A stretch of DNA of 64,000 bases from Camelus bactrianus. Its lineage: Eukaryota > Chordata > Mammalia > Artiodactyla > Camelidae. The notes under the pieces were generated by a model that saw nothing but the letters and a program-made list of their open reading frames with translations, did no database searches and was not told where the DNA came from. The stretch is from positions 434,001 through 498,000 of the forward strand of contig NC_133544.1 of the NCBI RefSeq assembly GCF_048773025.1, in the 5' to 3' direction. Below, one piece after another: positions 42,281-50,894 of this stretch (the stretch's first letter is position 1; every line of letters begins with the position of its first letter). The translations under genes and the position numbers were made by a program.

Positions 42281-42698
42281 TAACCATGGTGAATGAGATG
42301 GATCCAGTAGAAATGGGCTGGCTGAGTCAGCCTGACTTAAACAATATGATGAGCTGCTTCGGGATGGTTAACCGTGGCTGAACCAGGTGGGTCTAGCTGG
42401 GCTGAGCTGGCCAGGCTACACCGTCCTGGCTGACACTGGGCTGACCTCAGTGACCTGGTCATGCTGAGGACAGGCCGAGCTGAGTCCGCATCAGTCTCGC
42501 TGATGGACCTCACACGGACCTTTCCTCCAAGCCCAGACACCCAGGGCCCGACTCCAGTGTGGCTGAGCCAGGGGCGGGAGGGCTGGGCTGGCGGGGCTGA
42601 GAGTGCCGGCATCCGCTGCATGGCCTCGGAGGGAAGGCGGGGCGTGCAAAGACATCTCTCACTCCCTCTTCCTCTTCTGTTCCCTCTCGGGTCCTCAG

Positions 42699-43018
42699 AG
42701 AGCTCATCTGCCCCAACACTCTTCCCCCTCGCCTCCTGTGAGAGCCCCGTGTCCGACGAGAGCCCAGTGGCCTTGGGCTGCCTGGCCTGGGACTTCCTGC
42801 CTGGCTCCATCACCTTCTCCTGGAGCTACCCGAACGGCATCGCGGTCAGCAGCCAGAGCATCAAGACCTTCCTGTCCGTCCTGCGGGAGGGCAAGTATGT
42901 GGCCACCTCCCAGGTGCTCCTGCCCTCCCAGAGCGTCCTCCAGGGGTCAGAGCTGATTTGCAAAGTCCAGCACTCCAAGGGGAATGTTGACGTGCGAGTT
43001 ACCCCCCCCCCCCCCGAA
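42699..43018 (+). pseudogene. IGHD: IGHD CH1 exon, mu-derived
   Basis: Open and nearly identical to mu CH1. Five amino-acid differences before the tail: CLAWDF for CLARDF, PGS for PDS, YPNG for YPDG, FLSV for FPSV, GNVD for GNSD. All fold cysteines remain. The 3' end has a run of 14 C instead of 7, and the donor is GAA|GTGAGT instead of CAG|GTGAGC. With that donor the exon is 320 nt and ends in phase 0, while hinge and C exons need phase 1, so joining to the hinge would shift frame. Confidence 0.8.
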
Positions 43019-43135
43019 GTGAGTCGGGCTCCTCCTGGGCTGGGTGGCAGGGTTGGGGCCAAGCCACGCCCCTACCCAGATTCCCTCTCTTCCCATTTAC
43101 CTGCAGCCTCTCTTGTTGTCCGTAAATGCAACCGT

Positions 43136-43769
43136 TGTTCTAGGTCCTTGTCTCATCCCAGAAAGAGCTCAGAGACAAGACACAGGGGTTAAAAAAGTAA
43201 AGTGAGGATTTATTAAAGGGGGGATGGTACATTCTCAAGGCGAGAGCGGGCAGGCTCAGGGGAGCGGCTGCCCTGAGTTTCTTTGGCAAGTTAGCTACAC
43301 GGGGTGTAAAAATGAATGGGTGGAATATTCACTGGGGAGGGCAGGGCTTGGAGTCGTATTCCCTGATTATCATCCCAACTCCCCCTTCCCAAAGGGAGGA
43401 GGGATTTTTGTCCTCACTTAGTCTGGATCAGAAGTGTCACAGCGTCTGGGCTTGATGGCTACTTCTGATCCCCAAGGCTGATTTTATTGAAATGAGGGCA
43501 TAGTGAGCAAAAGGTCACATTCCGACACTGGAGATTCCTGCCTTTCCTCACCTTTCTTTGTTCTTCTCCAGGCCACTTGTCACCCCAGAAAGCATGATCC
43601 CTTATCAGCCCAAAGGCTCCTGCTTTTCCTTCTCTGCCCAGGGACCCCTGCTGCTCACATGATGTGTGGTTCCCTGCATTTGGCCCGTGCCCCTCCTTTC
43701 TGCCCAGTTCCTGCCGTTTGGTCTGCGTCCCCCTTCTCTGCTCACATCTAGCTGTCTGCCTGCTCTAAC
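43136..43769 (-). mobile_element. Solitary LTR, class II-like, copy B, inside IGHD
   Basis: Fossil, minus orientation, about 634 bp, in the intron between delta CH1 and hinge. Minus-strand order: GTTAGAGCAGGCAG, U3, TTTAATAAATCC poly(A) signal, R/U5 ending CCTAGAACA. Almost identical to 4,162-4,796 over about 600 bp, though the outer 25 bp at one end differ more. No internal region. Very young by identity, unless homogenised by gene conversion. Confidence 0.7.
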
Positions 43770-45451
43770 GCTCCCACCCAGGGGACAACACATTGTGACC
43801 CTCAACTGCTCACTGCCCCTCTGATCTCAGCACCTAAGCAGACCATGACCGCTGTATTGGCCCTCAAGTCGGCCCCATCAGAGGACTGCCCAGAGGCCCG
43901 CACCACGATGAGGAATCTAGGTTAGCGACCCCCATCCGAGCACACCCTCATCTGCCTGCCGGCCCCTCAGCTGCCTCCTTCAGGTAGCCCTCTGTGACTT
44001 CTCCAAAGAGTCTTCAGGAAAGTGGGGCACTGCCCCGAGGGGGGCCTACTGTGCCCAGGAGGCTGGGCACTGGCAGATGCCGCCTCATGCCCTGTGCGGC
44101 CCTCAGCCTCTCTGAACGGGTGACCTGCCAGTCAAACCGCGAGGAGAACACTGGAAAGGGAGGCCCGTGGCCAGCACCGGACCCACCTGGCCCAGTGGAT
44201 CAGCTGAGTCGTGAGCTTGTGAGGGAACTCATGTGGGGACACATTGCACAGGCAGCTAGGGATGCGGCGCTGAGCCCGACAACCCTCACGGAAATAGAGC
44301 GTGCCACCCAAAGGGCCGGGGAGCCATGGCGGCCAGACCCAGGAGCTGGCCACGGCAGGACCCCCCGGAGTGAGCTGCCTTCCTGCCCCTCTACCTGGGG
44401 CCCAGGGTCACACTTCACCCTGTCGCCGCCCTGGGCAGCGTGCCCTCACTCTGAGCCTTGGAGGCTGAAGCAGCTGGCAGAGGGGAGCAGTCAGACGGAG
44501 AGTAGCAGCTCCCTCGCTGGCCTTCTGGGCACTGAAGCTCAAAGAAGCCGTGGCCTGCTGGGGTGTCTCTGTGGGCTTATTGGCCAGGATGCTCACCCCC
44601 CAGCCAGAATCTGCTCCCACTGTGCTCATCCGGACACTCCAGCCCTGGGCTCGGGGAGGTCTGCTCAGGCACACAAAGCATGGGCGAGTCAAGAGACGCC
44701 AGCTCTCCAGAGGAGAAGGTCGCCTGCAGCAGGGTGTGTGCCAAACGCACCCCTTCCCCGGAGTGCCGGCAGTCAGAGCTGACTGTGACATCTGCAGCCA
44801 GTTGGCCACCCAGCAGTTTTGGGAGGGAGCAGGTGGAGCTCCAGGAAGACAGATTGGGCCCTCCGGCTCTGGGGCTGGACTGCCCTCCAGTGGAAAAGGA
44901 CCCTTCTTAGGGCACGCCCAAGGTGGGCTGAGCCCATGAGCCAAGCCCTCAGAACAGGCCTGCACAACCCACCCCACCCCAGGAGGGCCCCCCAACCCAG
45001 ACGTGGCCCAGCTGTCACACTGCCCGCAGGCCAGACGCAGCCGAAGCCTGCTCTCTAGAGCCTGGGCCCGGCCTTTGCAGTTTCAGAGGAGTGGACAAGG
45101 AGGAGGAGGACGGGTCAGAAACCCTGCGTAGTTCTAAAGCCTGAAATATTTACTCTCTGGCACTTTACAGAAAAAGCTGGCTGACAGGCGGTCTGTCACA
45201 AATTTATGGCCTGATAACATACTGTCCATTCTCGCCCTAAAAGAAGAGGAAGGTCCTTGGGCCCTTAGCACAGACACTCGTGAGCAGTGAGCAGTCAGGG
45301 TCCCACCAGAGCCAGGAGGCACACTCAGGGAGCAGTGACTACCAGAAGCCAAGCTGCCACCCCTGGGGCTGGGGGCCAGGGAGCCGGGGGGCCATAGCTC
45401 CCACCTTCTAAGGAGCCAAGAGGACACCCTTAGTCACCCCCTCCCCAACAG
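43770..45451 (+). other. IGHD CH1-hinge intron
   Basis: GC-rich, no delta exon recognised. A 262-codon plus-strand ORF (43,994-44,782) has no known domain. Could hold a second hinge exon too decayed to see. Confidence 0.35.
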
Positions 45452-45550
45452 TGCCGGCCACCAGCCCCACCAGCCCCCCAGCCCCCCAGCCCCCGCCCCG
45501 CCAGCCAGAAGCCTGGATGCTGGGAAGCCCAAAAGAGGCTGTCCTCAGAG
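45452..45550 (+). pseudogene. IGHD: IGHD hinge exon, proline-rich
   Basis: Bounded by a good acceptor (CCCCAACAG) and donor (CAGAG|GTCAGT). 99 nt, phase 1 to 1, no stop: PATSPTSPPAPQPPPRQPEA then WMLGSPKEAVLR. The composition fits a hinge, and position and phase are as needed between CH1 and CH2. Identity as delta hinge is inferred. Confidence 0.6.
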
Positions 45551-45810
45551 GTCAGTCACTTGGGGGACCGAGCTGGGGAGAAGGGTGAAGGACTTGCAGG
45601 GGACACTAGAGAGGGCCTGGGCTGTGAGACCCCTGCCCAGTGATGGGAGGTCACCTGGGACCACACTTCTGGAAGCTGGGGAGAGGGCAGGCCTGGGGTT
45701 GGGCAGTGACCAGAAACACCCAGGAGGTGCTGGCCAGCCCCAGGACCACCCCCTCCCCCCACCGGCAGGGACTCCCATGCACCCTCTCTGATCTTACCCT
45801 ACCCCTGCGG

Positions 45811-46132
45811 AGTGTCAGAACCACACCCACCCGCCCAGCCTCTGCCTGCTGCACCCTCCCCTGCAGGGCCTCTGGCTCCAGGTCAAGGCCACCTTCACCT
45901 GCCTGGCGCTGGGGGACAACCTGCAGGAGACCACTTGTCCTTGGAGGGGGCCAGGGAGCCTCACAGCAGGCTCCCAAAGGAGGCACACGCCAAGCAAGCT
46001 GAAGGTTCCCGGAGCCAGAGCAGCCACGTGGCCCTGCCCGGGGCCTCTTGGGCAGAGGGGCCTCCGTCACCTGCACCTTGAGCAGCCCTGGCCTGCAGGC
46101 CCCAGTGATTTTGGCAGCACAGAGAGAACCTG
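45811..46132 (+). pseudogene. IGHD: IGHD CH2 exon, decayed
   Basis: Start (E)CQNHTHPPSLCLLHP and LWLQVKATFTCLALG match human delta CH2 (ECPSHTQPLGVYLLTP, LWLRDKATFTCFVVG). The 3' part matches in other frames (SRSQSSHVALP; VTCTLSSPGLQAPVILAAQR), so at least two frameshifts. The acceptor reads CTGCGG instead of CTGCAG. Donor CCTG|GTGAGG is kept. Confidence 0.85.
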
Positions 46133-46303
46133 GTGAGGCCAGCTCCCAGGTCAGGAGACAGGGTGGCCTCGGGCCCCAGGCACCCCACACCTCAACCAGC
46201 CCAGCAGCTGCTCTGGCCACCTCCTTCCATGACTGTCCTCCAGCCACCGACTTCTCCCAGTGCTCCCAGTGCCACCTGAGCACGACCGGGCTTCTCCCTG
46301 CAG

Positions 46304-46641
46304 CTTCTCCTTGGCCCCCAGAAACCTCACTGTCCGCATCCTGACCACAGCTGACCCGCCCACCTCTGCCAAGGCAGGCTCCTGGCTCCTGTGCGAGGTG
46401 TCTGGCTTCCCGCCCATGGACATCTTCCTTGCCTGGCTGGAGGGCCAGTGTGAAGTGGCCCTTCTTGGTTTGCCACCGGGCGCCCCACAGCCCAGCCCAG
46501 CGGGAATGCCGTGTTCAGCACCTGGAGCGGCCTGCGCGTCCCGGCCACCCAGGGCCACCGGGAGGCCAGCCTACACCTGTGTGGTCGGGCATGAGGCCTC
46601 CCGGACTCTGCTCAATGCCGGCTGGAGCCTGGACACTGGCG
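46304..46641 (+). pseudogene. IGHD: IGHD CH3 exon, decayed
   Basis: PRNLTVRILTTADPP, GSWLLCEVSGFPPMDI, FLAWLEGQCEV and [16 protein letters not shown] match human delta CH3 (SWLLCEVSGFSPPNI, YTCVVSHEDSRTLLNA). The frame from the acceptor (CCCTGCAG at 46,303) is offset by one, and the middle (about 46,490-46,560) matches better in another frame, implying compensating shifts. Donor GGCG|GTGAGT at 46,641 kept. Confidence 0.88.
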
Positions 46642-49329
46642 GTGAGTCAGCCCCACAGACAGGGCTGGAGGCAGAGGGGCAGCAGGGTGGGGCTGTGGCC
46701 GAGCCCAGCCGGTCCTTCTCTGGAGTGCATGCTTCCCCGCCCTGGGGCCTCTAGGTGTCTCAACAGCTACCCTACCGACCTGTCCCCCTGTGCACACACC
46801 GGGCTGGCCCAGGAAGGGAGGGAGGTGGTGCCATGCCCCCCAGGCCCCAAGAAGCAGCCATTCCCCACAAGGTGTGCCTGTCACCGGGCACAGAGCCTGG
46901 GGCCTCCCTTGGGCTAGGCATGAGGGCAGTCACCCCAGAAAGCTGCTCTCCAGGGGCATGCGAGCCTCCCCAGCCCCCAAGGTCTCCACCCACCCAGGAG
47001 CACAGGCAGCACCCTGGAAGCCGGATGCACCTGGGAGTGAGGGCTGGGTTCGACAGCGACCTTGACTGCAAGCCACCCAGAGGGCAGAGGGACAGGCACC
47101 TGCCCGAGAAGGGGCTCTCGTGGGGGCCCAGGGCTCACCCTCCCCTCTGAGGCATCCTGCCAGGACACCTTGCCGCCCCGCTAGAGGGCAGGACCCAGAC
47201 CAGTGCCTCTCCCTGCCCAGCGCAGCACCAGTGGGACTGTGGTGGACACACTGGGTCGGGCAGGGAGCAGGACACACAGCGCAGCCTGAGCTGGAGGGTG
47301 GGGTCCAGGCCCCAGGCCACCAAAGGAGCCAGGCAGAGGGAGATGCCCAGTGGGGACCAGAGTCAGCAAAGTGGGGCGGGCTGTGGGGGATGGGCAGGAA
47401 GCCTCCGGTTCCACTGGGGTCAGGGATCTTGCGTGCAGCCCTGACCGTCGCCACGGGCAGCCCTCCAACAGCAGAGATGCCCAGACAGCAGCACCAGCCC
47501 CAGCGCCTCCCCCGACGGGCTTGGCAGCACGGCCACCCGCTGAGCAACAGTCCCTCCAGCCTTGCAGGATCCCCCAGAGTGTGGCTGCCCCTCTGCACCC
47601 CGGCCCGCCTGGGCCCCAGCAGATCTTCTCCTGAAGCTCCAGCCCCGTTCCTGGCTGCCCATCTGGGGCCAGGACCATCTGTCCACAACCCGTGTTCACA
47701 GCACAGCCCCTCCCAATCCGGGCGCCATCTGTGCTGGGCCGCCTGCCAGGGCTCATGCGCCTCAGGCCCGTCCGTTCCACGGTCGCTGAAGTGGCCTCTT
47801 GACCAGGCCCACAGTCTGTCCGAGGGAGGACCACCCCCTCAAGGGCTCCCTGAGAGCCAAGTCCACACTGACCCAACTCCCGGCCTGCCGTCCTCCACAC
47901 CCTGCAGACCGGCCGCCCCAGGCACAGAGCCAGCTCTTCCTGGTCTCAGGTCCGGGAGGGTCTGGACGGGCCGCCTCCCAAGCCTTGGCCCAAGACTCTC
48001 CCACCTTTTGCAGGGGCTAGAGTTATATCCACCTGCCAGGGCCACACACTCTGGAGACAGTGGGTGGCAGAAGCTGTAGGCGGCCAGGCCAGTCCCCAGG
48101 GCCTCCAGGAGTGAGGGAAGGAAGCCCTCCACAGAAGGCCAGAGCCACACCACCCGCCCCAGGTCTGAGCCCAGAGGCGTGCTCAGGAAGGCAGCTGGGG
48201 CTTCCCTGCCTGGACCCCTCCTCCAGACAGGTGGAGGGGTCCAGAACTGCTCCCTGCTTAGGGCAGCCTCGCCCCCGCCCCACAGCCAGTCCTCCGTGGC
48301 CTCAGCCCCAGCTGGATTGCAGCCTCTGCTTCCACTGGGCCAGCTGTCCCTGCAGTGGTGACTTTGCTGCCTTGGGCAGTCCTGTGGCCTTTCCCCCGTC
48401 CTGCATCCACAGGCCACCCTCTCCCTCTCCAGTCTAGGGTCAGCCCACCACTGTCCCCCGCAGAACAAGCACTCCCTCTACGGTTGTCATCATGGTTAAA
48501 CGTCCCTCTGGCCTGGCCGCTCCTCAGCCCACACGCCCCACCTCATGAGATGGCCACCTCTGCCCAGGCCCATGGACAAGCCAGGACACCTCGCCCCTCT
48601 GTCACCCTCGCAGCTGGCAGCCCCCCCGACTCCTGAATCTTCCCGCTTCTCTCCATGGGCCCTGCGCCATTTCTCCCCTCCCTGCAGGTCTCCCAGCCAG
48701 TGTTGCCTCCCTCACTCCGTGGCCAGGGTGATCTTTAAACCCCATCAGGGCTCCGTCTCCACTTAGGATGCAGTCAGTAGCAAGACAGTCACTCAGGCGG
48801 CAAGAAAACGACACCGGCAAATAAACTGTAGCTGAAGAGCTGAGGGCTTGGAGATGTCGCACTGACCTCAATTCTCAGGGGAGAAGAGGCACTTGGCCGC
48901 TTTGTCCCCACCCCAACCGCAGAAGGACAGAGGCGTGGCTGTCCGTGACAGGAGGGGGTGTGAGGGAGTCAGCCAGGATCTCGTGTCTGCAGGGCTGGCA
49001 CGAGGCGGGTGATACAGATGAGCCCCAGAAAATCCCCCCCACCCACTGACCGCCCCACCCGGGACCGTGGCTGGGCGAGCAGCGGCTGGGAGCAGAGCGG
49101 GGTGGCAGCAAGCCGTCTCCAGCCTTGCACGAAGCTTCGAGCCCAAAGCCCGACCCCACCCAAAGGCGCAGTCAGGAGCCACCTCTCCTGCCACCCAGCC
49201 CGACCGAGGCGAGTGGAAGACGCATGTGCACATGCTGCCCCAGGCTCGCTGTGTCTGTGCACAACGCGCAGCATCCAATCAAAACTTCAAGACGCAAATA
49301 AGCAGAAAACCCTCACTCGTAATCCAAAC
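46642..49329. other. IGHD CH3-M1 interval, part 1
   Basis: GC-rich non-coding sequence. Overlapping ORFs of up to 319 codons on both strands reflect high GC and low stop density; no domains seen. Confidence 0.35.
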
Positions 49330-49640
49330 ACAACGTCAGAGTGACAGCCCGGGGGCCCGGGTGCTGGAGTCAAACGCGATCTGGTCGTGTCACTGCTCCC
49401 TCATCTGAAACGCTCCTCACGGCTTCCTTGTGCCCTAAGAAGAAATTCCAGGCCCTGCCCCAGGGGTTCCGGGACTGTGCCCGAGGGACTGCCCGCCGAC
49501 CTGCCCTGTCCCTCTCGAGAGGCGAGAACGGGGCATGACTCCTCCCACCTACAGTTCTTCTCGACGCCGCGTCTCCCGTCCAAAGTCTTTCCGCCTTCTC
49601 AGCCAGCGGACTCGCGCTTCTCATTCACACGAGCTCCCCT
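49330..49640 (+). mobile_element. L2-like LINE fragment
   Basis: Order 'ctggtcgtgtcactgctccc', 'cctcacggcttccttgtgcc', 'aaattccaggccctgcc' follows the 3' region of old L2 elements. Strongly diverged; family call tentative. Confidence 0.45.
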
Positions 49641-50249
49641 GTGTGTCTGAGAGGACGCCCTGCCCCCCAGGCCTGGGTCATGGGGGACCCGTGCACCTGG
49701 CCGTTACCTGGACGGAGCACGTCCGTGGGGGGCTGTCCCTGGGTCTCGCCGTCGGACGGGCCCCGGGCCCCTCGCCACTGCATCCCAAGCGTCTAGAACA
49801 GGCTCCTTCAAGTTCTCCGTGCCGCAGGACTGTGGCCTCTTTAATTCTCCCAGTTAATCGTGGACCAGTACCTTCGTAGAGCACAGTGGGGATTAATACT
49901 AGAAAAGTGAAACAGAAACCAAGACGTGCCGGTGTTTTCTTATGAGAGTCAACAGACTGCTGTAAAAAGTTTTCTGATGCACACATCACTTGCATGCTTA
50001 CCCCCCGTGCCCTGTGGCCAGTGGTCCCCAGCTGGCATCACCCACGGACCCCACCTCCAGCAGCTGTGGTCAAACACAAGGTGGACCCGCAAAAACCACG
50101 CACAGAATGAATACCTGGAAAACTCTATGACATGTGACAGGTCCCAGGACGCAGCACCTCCCACCTGCCCACAGGCCTTCCCGCCGGATCGCGGCGTGCG
50201 CTCTGGGCCTGGACGCCCACACGTCCCTCCCACCCTGCCTTGCCCTGCG

Positions 50250-50480
50250 CCCGCTCCAGTCTCCATCAGGAATGACTTCCCCTTACACAGGTTGGTCCCG
50301 ACGTGCCCTTGCTTAAAGCCCGTGGATGGCTCCTCACCACTCTTAGGACAAAGCCACCAGCAGATCCTGGGCCCTGCTCAGCTCTGGCCTCTCCCCCGCG
50401 GAACGCTGAGCACCCCGCTGCAGGCGCCCGGGGCTCCTGTCATTCTCCCCAGCCAGGCTCTCCCGATACCGGGCGTCCGT
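50250..50480 (+). mobile_element. L2-like LINE fragment
   Basis: 'ttgcttaaagcccgtggatg', 'gctcctcaccactcttagga' and 'gctcagctctggcctctccc' resemble the same L2 3' stretch as at 49.4 kb. Tentative. Confidence 0.4.
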
Positions 50481-50751
50481 GATGCCGCACCCTCTTCTCT
50501 CTGCCTGGCGGGCACCGTCAGCTCTTGCTTTCACCCTGGCCAGGGAGGCTGCCGCTGCACAGCCGGCTGGGCCGCCCCCGTGCGTCCGCGTCTTCCCTGC
50601 GCCCCGCGCAGCCCGGCAGGGAGAAGGCAGTTCTCAGATGCTGGTCGGGGACGGCAGGGCACCCCTAGCATAGGCCCTGGCTGTCAGCTGCCTGCCGTGT
50701 GCTGGGGCGGGCGCAGGACCAACCTTCTCACCGGCACCTGCTCCTCCCCAG

Positions 50752-50894
50752 GTCTGGCCTCCTGGACCTCCCAGAGCCACGGCGAGCGTGGCAGTGGCTG
50801 TTCTGGCCTGGAGGACACCAACCGACTGTGGCTAACCTTCCCGGCCCGGCTCCTCGTGACTCTGGTCTACAGCGGCCGCATCCCCTCCATTAAG
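50752..50894 (+). pseudogene. IGHD: IGHD membrane exon M1
   Basis: Acceptor CTCCTCCCCAG; donor ATTAAG|GTGGGG. 143 nt, phase 1 to 0, no stop. The linker is followed by LEDTNRLWLTF, PARLLVTLVYSGRIPSIK, aligned with human delta FDDVGSLWTTL, STFVALFILTLLYSGIVTFIK. Arginines and prolines inside the membrane segment make it a poor anchor, consistent with loss of function. Confidence 0.75.

Larger units (their letters stand above)
39613..43070 (+). repeat. Truncated third tandem unit (switch + CH1)
   Basis: Same left junction as copy 2, same pre-switch block, a shortened switch array, one CH1 exon and the start of its intron. Similarity fades near 43,057-43,070 and an LTR begins at 43,136. CH2-CH4 and membrane exons of mu are absent; IGHD exons follow. 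Confidence 0.9.
42699..50894 (+). pseudogene. IGHD: Immunoglobulin heavy constant delta, decayed gene
   Basis: Delta exons in order: mu-derived CH1 (42,699-43,018), hinge (45,452-45,550), CH2 (45,811-46,132), CH3 (46,304-46,641), M1 (50,752-50,894). CH2, CH3 and M1 match human IgD segment by segment. The gene looks non-functional: CH1 ends in a changed phase, CH2 lacks the AG acceptor and shifts frame, CH3 starts in the wrong phase and has a shifted middle. Hinge and M1 are still open and in phase. Artiodactyl IGHD genes are known to have a mu-derived CH1, which supports the assignment. No delta poly(A) site or M2 exon was securely found. Confidence 0.85.

Noticed and set aside
41631-42287. 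Long minus-strand ORFs rich in S-A-Q-L-S-P (also at 18,472-19,366, 29,607-30,501 and others)
   Set aside because: Translations of the pentameric switch repeat in reverse; identical in each copy and without protein-like variation.
39613-43070. Third functional IGHM
   Set aside because: Only CH1 is present; CH2-CH4, M1 and M2 of mu are missing and delta exons follow.
43994-44782. 262-codon ORF in the delta intron
   Set aside because: No delta or other domain; GC-rich region with few stops and overlapping ORFs on both strands.
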